A stretch of 64,000 nucleotides of DNA from Paramecium tetraurelia (Eukaryota; Ciliophora; Oligohymenophorea; Peniculida; Parameciidae), in NCBI RefSeq assembly GCF_000165425.1, contig NW_001799289.1, positions 1,342 through 65,341 on the forward strand, in the 5' to 3' direction. The stretch's first letter is position 1. Every line of letters starts with the position of its first letter. The notes under the pieces were generated by a model that worked only from the letters and a program-made list of their open reading frames with translations, made no database searches and had not been told where the DNA came from. This document shows positions 40,522-52,570 of this stretch, in pieces. A program made the translations under genes and the position numbers.

Positions 40522-41349
40522 TCATTCATAAACATCACAATATGCTTGTCTTGTTAAGATGTTCGATCTGCTAATTATTCTATTTTGAGAACAAACTATA
40601 AATGGAGCAGCTCTATCCTCAATCTTTGTAATTTCTCCATTTGTAATGATAACAATTCCTGGATCAAGAGTACCGATAATTAAGGATAATTGATCCTAAT
40701 TCTCTATAATTGCAAGTTAGACAACAGCACTTTCCATTTGATATTCATAGAGCTTTGTAAATTCTGGGAATGAAGATAAAATAGCTTTGCCACTTGAATC
40801 TCCTGTTAGAATTTTATTTCCAAGAATAAAGTGATGCATTATTTATCCCTTATGCCCAATATCCACAATATTCTCATTGTATGATATTTGATTTCCCATA
40901 ATATATAATGTATCATCATGAGATCTTAATTAAGTAACCCAAGGTTATTAGTTTTGAGTACATTTTAATTCAGCAGTGTCTAAATCGTATATTAATAATT
41001 TATCAGATGTTGTACCCACATATAGTTGATTCTTATGAACGCATATAGAAAGAGGAATCTCAGGTAATTAAGTTACTTTAGGTTCTTCATCTCCTTTATA
41101 TATTTTTAAAGTTCCATTTACTGAAGCAATGATGTGATAGTCATCATGAATCAGAGCATCTGCAATTGCATATTCATTTCCTTCTTTCTTGTATAATAAT
41201 TTCAAAGATTCCAAGTCCCACACTGATAAATCGTGATCATTGCCAACACTAACAAAGGCATTTAATTTTGGATGTTTATCGAACTTGAAGAGAGTACCAT
41301 GCAATGAAATATCAATTAATTCAGAATGAACTCTTTTTCCTTTAAACAT
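40522..41349 (-). CDS. WD-repeat-like beta-propeller protein
   Basis: An intronless 275-residue protein, mostly beta strands. A clear WD-type blade lies near residue 30-50 (FVSVGNDHDLSVWDLESLKL). Later blades are degenerate: IIASVNGTLKIYKGD, LYVGTTSDKLLIYDLDT, KILTGDSSGKAILSSFP and LIIGTLDPGIVII. This probably makes a single small propeller used as a protein-binding scaffold. I cannot name the orthologue. It converges with the Rab gene, with 75 bp between stops. Confidence 0.8.
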
Positions 41350-41475
41350 CAAATTATATAAATAACAAAACTTTTATAAAATATATTCTTAATCAAAAAG
41401 AACGTATTGAATTTCTAGAAATACATTTTTTATTGGGTAGCAATACTTGAAACCTGAAAATTTCTGCTGCTTGAG

Positions 41476-42062
41476 ATGACTGTAAAATAAGTGTAATCAT
41501 CCTAGTTAGTTAAGTGGTGAATGGATTGCATTACTTACATAAGTGTATGATCATTTGCAAAGATATCAAATTGCATAGGATGAAAGTAAGATTATCTTAG
41601 AAGGAAAAATTTAAAATAATGATCTAGGCGTTTGTAAACATAAATAATAAAAGCTCGGAATTCTAGATTGCTCAATAATAATTATAATGTCAGGAATCTC
41701 AATAATATATACTTAAACTAAATTAATAATGGATATTTGAATGGGAATAGCGCTAGTTCTTTAGATACTATAATTCAATCAAATTCAATAAGCGTATGGT
41801 ATTTTGTGATTGATCGCTATATTAGAATTAAAAAGGAATAAGTTTATTATATTGTAAAATGAAGAAATTAGAGATATTATATGATAGTGAAAATAAAATG
41901 AGTAAATAAATTTATTATAAAATGGAGTTTTGTTAGAATTTAATAAATTAAGAACAAAAAATAAACTCAGCCTTTGAAATTAGTTCAAAACATATTTATT
42001 TTATTTACAAAATTTACCAAATAACTACAAATAATTACAAACTATTTTTAATATTATTTTGA
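41476..42062 (+). CDS. protein of unknown function
   Basis: A 171-residue model with introns at 41491-41509 (19 nt), 41634-41653 (20 nt) and 41794-41825 (32 nt). Joined exons read MTVKQLSGEWIALLTQVYDH, EGKIQNNDLGVSRNSRLLNN, an asparagine-rich middle, SASSLDTIIQSNSIS and a helical end KMKKLEILYDSENKMSKQIY. Each intron removes a frame break and leaves even composition, but no family supports the splices. One other frame contains a chance kinase-like string. It is divergent from the beta-propeller gene (126 bp). Confidence 0.5.
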
Positions 42063-42279
42063 CCATGAAGAACAACATTGAAATTAGAAACAATTTTCAG
42101 GGATCATGCAAATTCTCATCACTAAGGTTCCTATATATTAATTAAGAGTTTAACTTGAAATTGGGTTAATTTACAGAATTTTAATAAATAAGATACGAAT
42201 CTCTTAATTCTATTAAAAAAGTATTGAAAATGAATTGATAGAATTGAAAATATTCATTTCTAATATCATTTTTTGATTA

Positions 42280-43697
42280 ATGGAAACTGTTTAAATAATA
42301 GAGCCTGTTTAAATAATAGAGCCAGGTTATGCTGTCACGCATAAAGCTGTTAGTCAGTACAGTGAAAGCTACAAATTGGGATACATTAATTATGGATGCC
42401 AAGGCATTAAAGAAGAGACTTGTGCTGTGAAAACCTATAAGTTAGAGAGCATGGTAATGTATAATTTCTAAAGTAGGAAGACTTTATTAACGCTTAAAGA
42501 GAGAAAGAAGTGCTGATGAGTCTGAACCATGAGAATATTGCCAAAACATACAAAATTATTGAGAAGGACAATAAGATGTACATTTTTAGGGAATATGACG
42601 CGCAAATCACTTTGAAAACTATATTCGACAGATTATAAGCCACTTAATAAGTAATTGATAAAAGTAAGAAGTTCAATTATCATAATAGAAAATATATTGA
42701 GTTTAGGAGCTTAAATGATCGATTGTCTCAATTACATGGAATCATTGTAGCTTACAAATAGAGATTTGAATCCGAGCAATATTTTCCTTAGTTAGGAGAT
42801 GAATTTTAAACTTTTTGATTTCGGATAATCCAGAATCATAGAAGAAGATGCAATCGGACAATCTATGGTTGTTGGAGTTAATGAAGTATAGAATCTAAAA
42901 ATATCTATAGTAATTTATGAGTCCTTAAATGTTGGAATTAGAAAAAGAGGGTGGTGTGACTATAGAAATTAATTATTACAAAAGCGACATATGGAGTTTG
43001 GGCATGATTTTATATTATTTCGGAGAAAATTAATATCCATGGAGAAGAGATTTGAAAAAGAGTTAAGTAGAGTTGGAATTAGAAATTCAAAAGATGAAGG
43101 ATCCTAATTATAAACTGTAATTCAGTAGAATTAAATGTCCTGATTTAAAACGTTTGATTTCAAGAATGTTGATTTATGATTAGAACAGGAGAGCATCTGC
43201 TATGCAATTACTAGAAGAGCCTTTCATAAAACCATTTGTGAAATAGCCATCTCCATAGGTATTCTCAAATTTACCATATAATTTAGATAAGTAAATTACA
43301 ATTTTTATGCGAATTGACTTAAAAATTTAATGAAATGAATAAAGCATAAGACGTTGATGAAATGTATTAAGACTTAATTTTCAATCATTTAATAAGATAT
43401 TTTAGTAAAAACAGGAAGTTAATCAATAGGAGATCTAAATTTTATAAGAGTTACAAATAATTACTAGACTATCAGATGTTCAATAAAAAAGAGTTGTGGT
43501 TGACTTTTCGAATCAAATCTAAAACCAAAAGTTATCTTTTGAATTACATAAATGAATATAAAAGAAAATCTACGTTAGATGATCGTTAACGATAAGAATT
43601 ATTGTTATTGTTGTAGGCTATGGATACTGAGAAGTAATTCCCAAATAATCTTTAATAATTAATTGAAGAAGTGGAGAATAATTATTTAGAAAATTGA
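42280..43697 (+). CDS. atypical protein kinase (NRD instead of HRD)
   Basis: A 438-residue protein with four introns of 23-28 nt. The kinase domain includes CAVKTYKLESM (the usual lysine), DCLNYMESLQ, the catalytic loop TNRDLNPSNIFL, DFGQSRI, QFMSPQMLE in place of APE, and KSDIWSLGMILYYFG. The loop has Asn for the HRD histidine and Asn for the lysine of DLKxxN, while the catalytic Asp, the DFG Asp and the VAVK lysine remain. It may be weakly active or a scaffold. The tail of about 150 residues is basic and helical. A duplicated hexapeptide lies at the N-terminus. Confidence 0.88.
42288..42323 (+). repeat. perfect 18-nt tandem duplication in coding sequence
   Basis: Unit tgtttaaataatagagcc occurs at 42288-42305 and again at 42306-42323 with no difference. 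In the kinase frame it encodes VQIIEP twice near the N-terminus. Length in multiples of three keeps the frame, and the identity suggests a recent duplication. Confidence 0.9.
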
Positions 43698-43901
43698 AAC
43701 CTATAAATTTAACATTTATAAAACAATTACGTTAGTTTATATTAATTTCTTAACTTATAATACTGCATCTCCAATTGAGCAAAGCATTTAAAAAGATATA
43801 TAGTTCTAAGGTAGCCATTCTCCATGCAGTCTATAATTAAATAACTAATAAACATTAATTTAAAATCAAAACAATATAAATCATCATAGAAAATCTATTC
43901 A

Positions 43902-44725
43902 TCAGATTTCGTTGTTGAGTTGTTAAGATATTTTGGATTGTTATTTTTATTTTTGAGTTTTAATCCTCTAAATCACACCCATAATGCTTCCTATTTTTAA
44001 TTGATGAACTTTTAAGGGTTCATCAGGAATAATTAGTTTTTCCTTTCTCAACATCATTTCTAATTTTGTTGTTATGAGATTAGAACTTTTCTTTTTGACA
44101 AATTTGATTGCTGGCGTTGAGATCTTCCTATTGCTTTCAATAGATTATTATGACACACTTCTTAATTTCGCAATTCTATTCATAAACTCATCAATAGCTT
44201 ATTTGCTACAATTGCTATCCTTCAGTCTTTAACGAATTCCTGTAATAATTGTTTGATTTTTGTCAGGTATATTCTTACGTAATGATTCGTTTAATTGTTC
44301 CATAGTACTCGCTTCAATTGAAGCCTGTTGTTTTGAATACAAATCTGCAGCACTTTGATTGTTGGAGATGATTAACTCTATCCATAATGCACAACTTTAC
44401 TCTTGTGTATGATTCTGTCTGGACTTTGAGAAATGAAAGTGTTTTGATCTTTAGGTGGCGATTGTTGCTATACTAGTGTTCTCTCCGTTATTGATTTAAT
44501 CTAATAATGATTCAATTTTATTATTCTTGATTTCTTCTCATCTTTCTCCTGAGTTTTCTCTCTGTATGATATTATACGAGGTTAACTGTTGCTTGTTATT
44601 TTCTTTTACATTCGTTAATCCAACAATGCAATAATCTCATCTATATTCTCTGGCTCTGCGCAATCAATTGATTTATCTTTTAAATTCATTTTTGCTATTT
44701 CTTACTGCAATTTTTTTATGTTCAT
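43902..44725 (-). CDS. helical/disordered protein, unknown
   Basis: A 266-residue protein with one 23-nt intron. It starts MNIKKLQQEIAKMNLKDKS, then a basic K- and Q-rich middle, SNNQSAADLYSKQQASIEAS, MEQLNESLRKNIPDKNQTII and a basic tail (KFVKKKSSNLITTKLEMMLR). No membrane segment or enzymatic motif is seen. It converges with the atypical kinase gene (204 bp between stops). Confidence 0.7.
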
Positions 44726-45437
44726 TACAATCGAATGTAAATATGAAAAATAATCTTACTAGCATCTATTCGTAGTCATATACTCCAAGTAACTAATCTT
44801 CTCAAATGCCCTTTAACTTAAACCCAACCTATTCAAAGCAGTCTACGTTGCTTAAGAATCAAAATCAATTTTTTATTCTAAAATTTGTTTCATTTCATGA
44901 ATTGGCATTTTATTCATATTTTAATATTATTATTGTTATTATGCATAAATCTATAATGTGTTTACATCATAAAATAACCCATAATTTAGACTTGTAATCA
45001 AAGAATAGAATGCTTAACTAGAATATCTAGAAGTAAATACTTCTTTAATTTAACGATTCACTAATTCCCACCTTAATTTCTAAATATTGATTTTAAATTC
45101 TTAAAAATTAACATTGTATATTAAGATATAAGATATTCATTATATGATCAAGATATATTGCTATATTTAATACAATTTCTTTATTCACGAATAAAATATG
45201 TGAGATGTATGAGTATTATCATAAAAAAGACAATACTCAGACAAAACTAATATTTAAATAGTTATACAACTACTAAATTTGATTATCATATATGATATTT
45301 AAATATTTAAATAAACAGCTATTCTAATTGAAAAATCTCATTCTATATAATTCAAGAACATTAAATAATTAATTCTTATTATAATTTAAGTATAACAAAT
45401 ATTTTAATTATATAAAATAATTAATAGATTAATATCT
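44726..45437. other. AT-rich intergenic, 712 bp
   Basis: Spacer downstream of the RNA polymerase III subunit gene and upstream of the gene at 43902. A 63-codon plus-strand frame at 44806-44997 is unsupported. Confidence 0.55.
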
Positions 45438-48400
45438 TCAATTCATTGTATACTCCTATCTCTCATGAGATGGTACCAATTATAATTTTGGTTTGATGTT
45501 CATTGCCAAAAGTTCTTAAAATAACAATTTACAACAATATGGCAATCTAATTTAATAAACTTTATCTGTGTTACAACCTCTACAAACAGAATCACTCTTA
45601 AACATCCCACATATTTCACACACATACACATTAAATGGATCACTTGAAATCAATAATCTCTCTATTAATAAATTAGAAGCTCCATAAGCCAAAAAGCAAT
45701 CTCTCTCCATCTCTCCAATACGTTGACCACCATCTTTGGCTCTTCCTTCGACAGGCTAACGTGTAAGTTTCTCCATAGGACCTTTGGCTCTGGCATGAAT
45801 CTTGTCGATGACCATATGCTTCAGTCTTTGATAGAAAATAGGTCCTTGATAGACATAGCACTCCATGTATTCCCCAGTGATCCCAGAAATCAGACAGTCT
45901 TTTCCTTAATAATGAAATCCCCTTTTCAGTAATTCTTCCCCCACCTATAGGACATTCTCTCCCCCGAAGGCAGTTCCATATTTGAATTTGCCTTCCAAAG
46001 CTCCCAATTTACCACACAATAGTTCCATTAATTTAGCAATTGTCATTCTTGATGGATAACCATGAGGATTCATGATGAGATCAGGACACCATCCTCTTTC
46101 ATTGAAGGGCATGTCTTCCTAATTAACAATGAGACCAACGACACCCTTTTGACCATGACGACTTGAGAACTTATCTCCAAACTCAGGTCTTCTGATTTAC
46201 CTGAAGATTGTCTTGATAGTTTTGATTTTCTCAGTTCCATCATTGGTATTATTAATAATCAAGACTCTATCTACAGTATATGGCCATTTTTCTTTGAATA
46301 CAGAGGGAGTGTCTGCAATTTATATATTTTCAGTTTACGGATTATCTGGAACTTGAGGTGTCTTTTTATTCACATAAATATCTCCATGATGCAATTGGGC
46401 TCCCACCTTAGTAATGCCATCATTGTCTAAAGCATGGTATTTCTTGATAAACTTCTTTTTGGTATTATGGGTTTTGGTTGGTGGTTCATCAATTCTCTCA
46501 TTGAATCTGCTTTCCTTATTCCTTTGATTGATTTCACATTCAGTCACTGATTTTTTATAGACTGCAGTTCTGCCGAATCCTCTATCCAGTGAAGACTTAT
46601 TCATAATCAAAGCATCTTCGATATCATAACATGAATAACTCATCACTGCTACTTAAGCATTGTGTCCAGCTGGCAATCTGTGTTAGTTGACAGCTTCCAT
46701 GGACACCGTACGAACTAAAGGAGTCTGTGGGTATATTAATTGATACAATTAAGTATCACATCTGATTTATGTATTCATTCCAATAATACCTAGAGATTGT
46801 TTACCCATCTGACATTAAAAAGTATTACGAGCACTCTGATTGTGATGTGGAAATGGTACTAAACCAGTCACACAACTAAGGATGGTCATTTAATCTATTT
46901 CCAAATGAGTAGTCTCCATGGTCACATCATTGATAGTCAATGCAATAAATGCATTATCAGATTCATTAACATCCAGATATTCGATCTTCCCATTTTTCAC
47001 AAAACTAGAAAACACTGTTTTGGCATCATTCTACTTGAAATCAATCATGTCAATTTAAATTAATTGAGGTTTGCCATCTTTGACAAGAATCAATGGTCTG
47101 ACTAATCTACCACTATCACCAGAGATGTTTACTACTTTCCTTAAATCATCCTTGTGAATTGAAACAAATTCATTAATCTTTCCTCTCCTTCTTAAGATTC
47201 TTAATTGATCAACAAATTCCTGTGGTCTAGCATGCATTCCCACTATAATACCATTTAAGTACACTATGTAATTCTTATGAAATTCACTTGGTTTAAAATG
47301 ACATATATCTTCTACACCCATAGACAATATAATCTTATAAACACTATCTTAGATATCCTCCTAGGTGATGTGTGTCAATAAAGCCAACGTCTTAACTAGA
47401 CCACAATCCTCACCATCAGGAGTATCTGCAGGACAAATCATACCAAATTGAGATCCCACCAAGGCTCTTGGCCCACTTACTTTAAGTGTCTTTTACACCT
47501 GACTTCTCATTTTGGTAAGCATACCTAAAGCAGATGTATATGATATTCTGGCTAATAATTATGTAACTCCTTGTCTATCCATGTGAAATCTTTGTATTGT
47601 CCATTTTCCAGTTTTGATAGCTCTATTCAATCCCTTTGTGATATCAACTCCAAATTCCTTCATTTTCATAGTGACATCTTTAGGAGTGAATTTGCAATTG
47701 GCTTTGCCTAATTCCTTTTTGAGAATGCTTGATATAGTTGAGTTTAATCCTTTGAATAAATCTTCGAACAACAATTCAAGAAGATTGCCTGCACATCTCA
47801 TTCTTTTATTTCCATAGTAATCTTTATCATCAACAAATCGCTTGTCTTCCATTGCCAATATCAATCTTCTGACCATTTATCCTAGATATATTGCCTTGGG
47901 ATAGAAATCATATTTTTTGCAATTGACATGAGCCAGAAAGACTTGGGCTAGTTTCTCTCTGGCTTGATCTGCTAGATTGGATGATTGACCACCGAATTTA
48001 CTGGTAATTAACTTTCCAATATATTATAATGCATCCAATTGTGTTTTTATTTTTTCATCAGAGGAATCCTAAAAACTCATTAACAATTTCTCCACGATGC
48101 TTGGTTCAGTTCCAATCAATTCAATGATCTCTTTATCATTAACGATGCCTAAAGCCTTGAAAACGATAAAGAGAGGAGCATCTTTGAAACTTGAAGATTT
48201 CACATAAAATTTATTCTTTTTTAAAATAATCGATGCTTTGGATTTAGTTTCCAATTGATAAGATTGAACTGTCGACACATACTAATCTGTCTTATTGTCG
48301 ACATCAACTATGATTCTATTATCTACGACTTGTTCTAGTATGAGAATGACCTTCTCATTGCCTTCAATGATAAAATATCCTAAAAGTCTATAGAATGACA

Positions 48401-48915
48401 TCCTTACCTTTTGGATCGTATGGACATTCTCCATATTAGAAAATCTCAGCCTCGGTCTTGCCTGATAAATTGCACTTCTTTGATCCCAACATTATTGGCA
48501 TGCGTCCAATTAAAACATCTTTCTCTTCGATTGGCTCTCTGCCCTTCATATGAATACGCACATTCACACTATTTAGATTGTAACATTGCTTACTAGATAT
48601 CTCCTGCGTAAGTCTAATCGTTCAATCTACATTCGTGAGGATACAGGAGACTTTTCAAGGAGTACTTATCCCAACTGCTGGTGAATGTTGGATTTTCGAC
48701 TCTGATTGATAAGTACCTATGGGATCATAATGGGAAGTATGTTACTCCAAAAGGAAGGATGAATCACTCTCACAAGTAATCCTCTGATTCAAGGGTGACT
48801 TCACTATCTATTCTAGACGCTATTCAATGAAGTAATTGAAAGAATCAATGTGTTGTTTCTGTAATCCACGAAAAGACAAATACGAAGTGATTAGTTTATC
48901 CTTCTCTGAAATCAT
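45438..48915 (-). CDS. POLR3B: RNA polymerase III second-largest subunit (RPC2)
   Basis: One half of the active centre of RNA polymerase III, which transcribes tRNA and 5S rRNA genes. Three introns of 29, 25 and 28 nt near the 5' end give 1131 residues, the normal family length. Motifs in order: [59 protein letters not shown] with [88 protein letters not shown] and the C-terminal zinc ribbon [16 protein letters not shown]. The ending [19 protein letters not shown] is close to animal POLR3B and separates it from the Pol I and Pol II paralogues. Confidence 0.96.
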
Positions 48916-48929
48916 TAATTTTATTAATT
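48916..48929. promoter_or_regulatory. 14-bp gap between divergent start codons
   Basis: The RPC2 ATG (48915, minus) and the ATG of the membrane-protein gene (48930, plus) are separated by only taattttattaatt. Transcription start signals for both genes must overlap the neighbouring coding sequence or lie in this AT-only stretch, or one start codon is really downstream. Confidence 0.5.
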
Positions 48930-49496
48930 ATGGGTGACAATAATCCCAACAATTCAGATGGAATGCAATTATTGAAGACTCTCCTCACTGCAGATGTACC
49001 CTAGGAAGGCTCTGTTATGCAAGCTATTCGAAATGTATTATGGTTTCTAATCAAAGAAAGTCAATTCATTGCTCAATAACAAATAATAGATATCCATCTT
49101 ATAAGAATTACAATAGGCGTATGAATCATAATCTAATATCATCTTAGAAATCTTGATAACGAATTCAAGGAGATGAATGACAATACACTCATGGGACTAA
49201 ATGCCATCTATTTTTCATCTGTCGTCCTCACATAATTTATGTTCACCAGAAAGGTCAGCAAAGTCGTTTTCCTTCTCAGTTGTGCTTACTTCAATTTCTA
49301 CATCATCCAACCCATCGAGATCGAATACAAACTACGCAAATTGGCATTGCAAAATACTCTTGCAGGACAGGAAGTCAGAAATCTGTACAGATTCTACTTT
49401 AAGGATCATGAATTTACTAGGGAGATGACAGAAAAGTGCAAATTGTATGCATAGGCTGATGAAATTAAAAAATAAATTTATTCCAGAAAATTGTGA
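48930..49496 (+). CDS. small membrane protein, unknown
   Basis: A 171-residue protein with introns of 22 and 29 nt. The N-terminal 80 residues are soluble and helical (MGDNNPNNSDGMQLLKTLLT, NNKQQISILQELQQANLDNE). One or two membrane segments follow (LMGLNAIYFSSVVLTQFMF, KVVFLLSCAYFNFYIIQPI). The tail is charged (TREMTEKCKLYAQADEIKK). There is no motif. Both introns are needed to avoid TGA. It is divergent from RPC2 with an extremely short gap, and 202 bp upstream of the choline-transporter-like gene on the same strand. Confidence 0.75.
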
Positions 49497-49698
49497 TGTT
49501 GACTATTCTCGTGTCTTTATATTTTGACTTCATTTATAAAGATGGTAGAATTAGCCAATTTATTTACGACCACTCAAAAGGCGTTCCATATCGATATTTC
49601 AATATGAAATTCCTCGAATCGATCTACATTCATTCATTTTTGTTCTATATTTATATATTTTATAATGTGACATCATTCTATTATGGTTTATAATTATA

Positions 49699-51612
49699 AT
49701 GTCTAACAAAGTCTTACTTGCGGATTACAATAATCATGGTAATCAGCAATTCGAGTATCCTGAACAAGACATCTATTACACAGGTACATAAGAGTGTCCA
49801 TTATTTGAGGTCGTAAATTGAATCAAGATTTGAAACATGGACCCTTAGAACAAAGAGGCTGCCAAGACATCCTGTGTGTGATACTCTATTTGTCAGTTTG
49901 GGCCTTAATGATATTTTGCGCAATCAATTCGTGGGAAGCAGGAGATGCCTCCAAAATATATTTGCCATACGACAGTGTAAACTAAAGCCATAATAATAGT
50001 AATAAAGACAATGCGGAAGAGGCGATCTCAAAAGTTACTCCAACATCTACATCATAAGCTAGACGGAATCATATTGCGTCTCGGAATGTCCTGGAGAAAG
50101 TGGAGTTGGCAAAGAACTTCCATGCTATCAATGTTCTGCCCAAACAGCTCCCTATGCTAGTGCCTAATTGCTTACTCTGTGCTTCCCCACTCTCAAGGTC
50201 GACGAGAAATATAAAGAGTTGATAACCAATATTGTCGATATAAGCGGATTCCAAAGACATTATGCAGACATCGAAGAAACATGGCCAATCATTTTGGCTT
50301 GTGCTGGAATTGCATTTTTTATGGCTATCATACTAACGTTTTTGATTAGATTGGCAGCAGGATGTATAGTGTGGGGAATGATCTTGATTTATTTATTGAT
50401 CTTGGGATCTATCGGAACAGTAGCATTCTTACAATCCAAAGGACATTATTAAGAGTATAGAGTTCTGGATGATGCTCAATAATTGGAAATCATCGCCTAT
50501 GTATTTTGGAGTATCGGACTCTTGTCACTCTTGATAATTTTGTGTTTGGCCAAAAAGATTTCATAGGCTATTCAAGTTTTGAAAACAGCTGCTGATTTCA
50601 CAAGAGAAGAGTGGCAGGCTCTATTTGTTCCTGTCGTTATTCTCATCTTAGTGTTGGCATTCTTCGCCTATTGGATAATCTTCTCAGCCATCATATATTC
50701 AACCTCAAGTGATATAAGCAAGAGTTAATACAGTCCTTATGTGGAATTACAATGGGATGCAAAGACAGGTTGGCAATTGTGTCTTTACTTTTTCGCCTTG
50801 ATCTGGAATGTTTGTTTCTCATTGGCTCTTTGTCAATTTGTGATAAGCAGTTGCTGTTGCTTCTGGTATTACAGTCATCAAGGTTATCCATTGAGTAGCA
50901 GTATCCTAAAGAGTTTTTGTCGTGGATTCACTACTAATTTCGGTAGTCTCTTGTTTGGTTCCTTGATTTTGGCTATCGTTTGGACAATTAAGTTTGTGTT
51001 GGAGTTTTTGCATGTAATTTCAAGATTTAAATCAATAGAAACAATTAAAATAATCAGTGCAAGGTGACAATAATGCCATTGGATATGCTTTAAGATGTGC
51101 CAAATACTATGTCTCATGTTTCGAGAAGTTCATAAGATTTTTGAATCAAAATGCTTATACTATGATGGCTTTAACAGGGTAGAGTTTTTGCAATTCTGCT
51201 TACGATGCCTTCTATCTGATCCTGAGAAATGCTACTCGTGTAGCCATCACTCATGGATGTATGAATCAATTTCATTCTAATTCTAGTGGGTGAACTTTTT
51301 GAATTTTTGGGTGCTGTATTTATTTCAGCCTCCTCCTCCTTCATTTGCTACCTAATCATCACCAAGGCTGAAGCCTACAAAAATAATATCTTCAATCCAG
51401 TTGCTCCCACTTTGGTATGTATTATTGTTCATTACTTTTAGGCTTTCATCTTGGTCTCATATATGATTGGCAAGATGTTCATGAATTTATATGGAATGGG
51501 AGTTGACACTTTGTTGTTGTGTTTCATTGTAGATACTGAGATGAACAAAAACGAAGGAGGTGCTAAGTCAGTCCCACATTCCCTTAAATAATATGCTTCA
51601 GAATTAAATTGA
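49699..51612 (+). CDS. choline-transporter-like protein (SLC44/CTL)
   Basis: A multi-pass transporter-like membrane protein of the CTL family, which imports choline in animals and yeast relatives. After MSNKVLLADYNNHGNQQFEY there is a first membrane segment (ILCVILYLSVWALMIFCAIN), a large cysteine-containing outside loop (QCGRGDLKSYSN, YCVSECPGES, PCYQCSAQTAPYA), then about nine further segments. Family landmarks are RLAAGCIVWGMI, LEFLHKQLKQ followed by CFEKFIRFLNQNAYTMMALTG, FCNSAYDAFYLILRNATRVA, and the terminal LLLCFIVDTEMNKNEGGAKS. Five introns of 23-28 nt give 594 residues. The substrate is inferred from family only. Confidence 0.93.
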
Positions 51613-51640
51613 ATTTTATAAGCCATAATTATATACACCC

Positions 51641-51916
51641 TCAGATTTCCTTGAAACTCACAGGATCAACAGAGAATTCGATTTCAAAGGCCGTAGGCTT
51701 AAATCTCTCATTATAAATCAATTGGAATCTTGGCTGTCTGATTGGGAACATCTTGTAAGCATAAAGTGAATGCACATTGTAGCCCTTCTCCTTCGTCTCC
51801 TATGTAATCACTCTCAATGTGTTCAGATAATGTTTATAGCAATTGTTTGCGCATTTGTTCTACAACATCGAACCATCAAAACATGTTTCAAAGCACAACG
51901 CCACTAAATCCAGCAT
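51641..51916 (-). CDS. twin-CX3C (small-TIM-like) protein
   Basis: A 91-residue protein starting MLDLVALCFETCFDGSM. It has two CX3C pairs, CFETC and CANNC, followed by YKHYLNTL, as in the small TIM chaperones (Tim8/9/10/13) that carry membrane proteins across the mitochondrial intermembrane space. Only nine residues lie between the pairs, shorter than the usual 11-16. An in-frame upstream stretch from ATG 51979 (MNNEERKELIDDIQKVGYF) is cut off by a TGA at 51920-51922; I found no GT-AG intron that removes it in phase. So ATG 51916 is taken as start. Confidence 0.55.
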
Positions 51917-52020
51917 TATTCAAAAATACCCTACTTTCTGGATGTCATCAATTAATTCTTTCCTTTCCTCATTATTCATTTTTATAAGAGTTTTAAAATA
52001 AATATAATAACAAAAATTAA

Positions 52021-52423
52021 TCACTCCTTCTCTTTCTATTCAAGTTTCTCACTCAATTCCAGTATCACATTGTCTCTCATTTCAATTTCATCTTACAAAT
52101 TACTGAATTATGCTTCGATTGCTGCTATTCGTTCCCTCAACTTAAAATACTCTTTCAAATATTATTACTATATCATTCTCTTCAAAACAATGCTTCAATA
52201 TGATTTTATGCAATTTCAGTTATTGAATAAGTGTCTATTTGTCCACGTTCTCCAATTACAACTCATCCAATGAATTTTTCACATTGTTAATTTCTGTGTT
52301 TGTAGGTACAAATTGTTTTTCAGCATTTGCACTCTTCTCCACTTTCTCCCCAAGTGTTGCTGATAGTCTATCCCCCTTGTTCACTTAAGTTACATTAGAA
52401 AAAGGTATTCTCGCAGTAGCCAT
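52021..52423 (-). CDS. coiled-coil protein, unknown
   Basis: A 127-residue protein with a 19-nt intron at 52150-52168. It begins MATARIPFSNVTQVNKGDRL, is polar up to residue 45, then helical (SLDELQLENVDKQTLIQQLK; RERIAAIEAQFSNLQDEIEM), ending EKLEQKEKE. The intron is needed to connect the two helical halves and is one of the shortest in this window. No family is recognised. Confidence 0.7.
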
Positions 52424-52570
52424 TTTAATTTATATTATTAATAATTGTTAATTTTAAACCCGCGTTTTCCATTCATTAATGTCCCGCTAATTCATTTCCT
52501 TAATATTTGTAATAACATTCCGACACCCTTCAATTCCAAATTGTCATAATATTAGAATAAATAATAAATA

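Noticed and set aside
41525-41600. Kinase-like string NGLHYLHKCMIICKDIKLH in one plus frame
   Set aside because: No other kinase motif follows in any frame; a different frame with small introns gives a coherent protein.
51920-51922. UGA read as selenocysteine
   Set aside because: The upstream segment has no redox motif and no hairpin was identified; a downstream start explains the protein.
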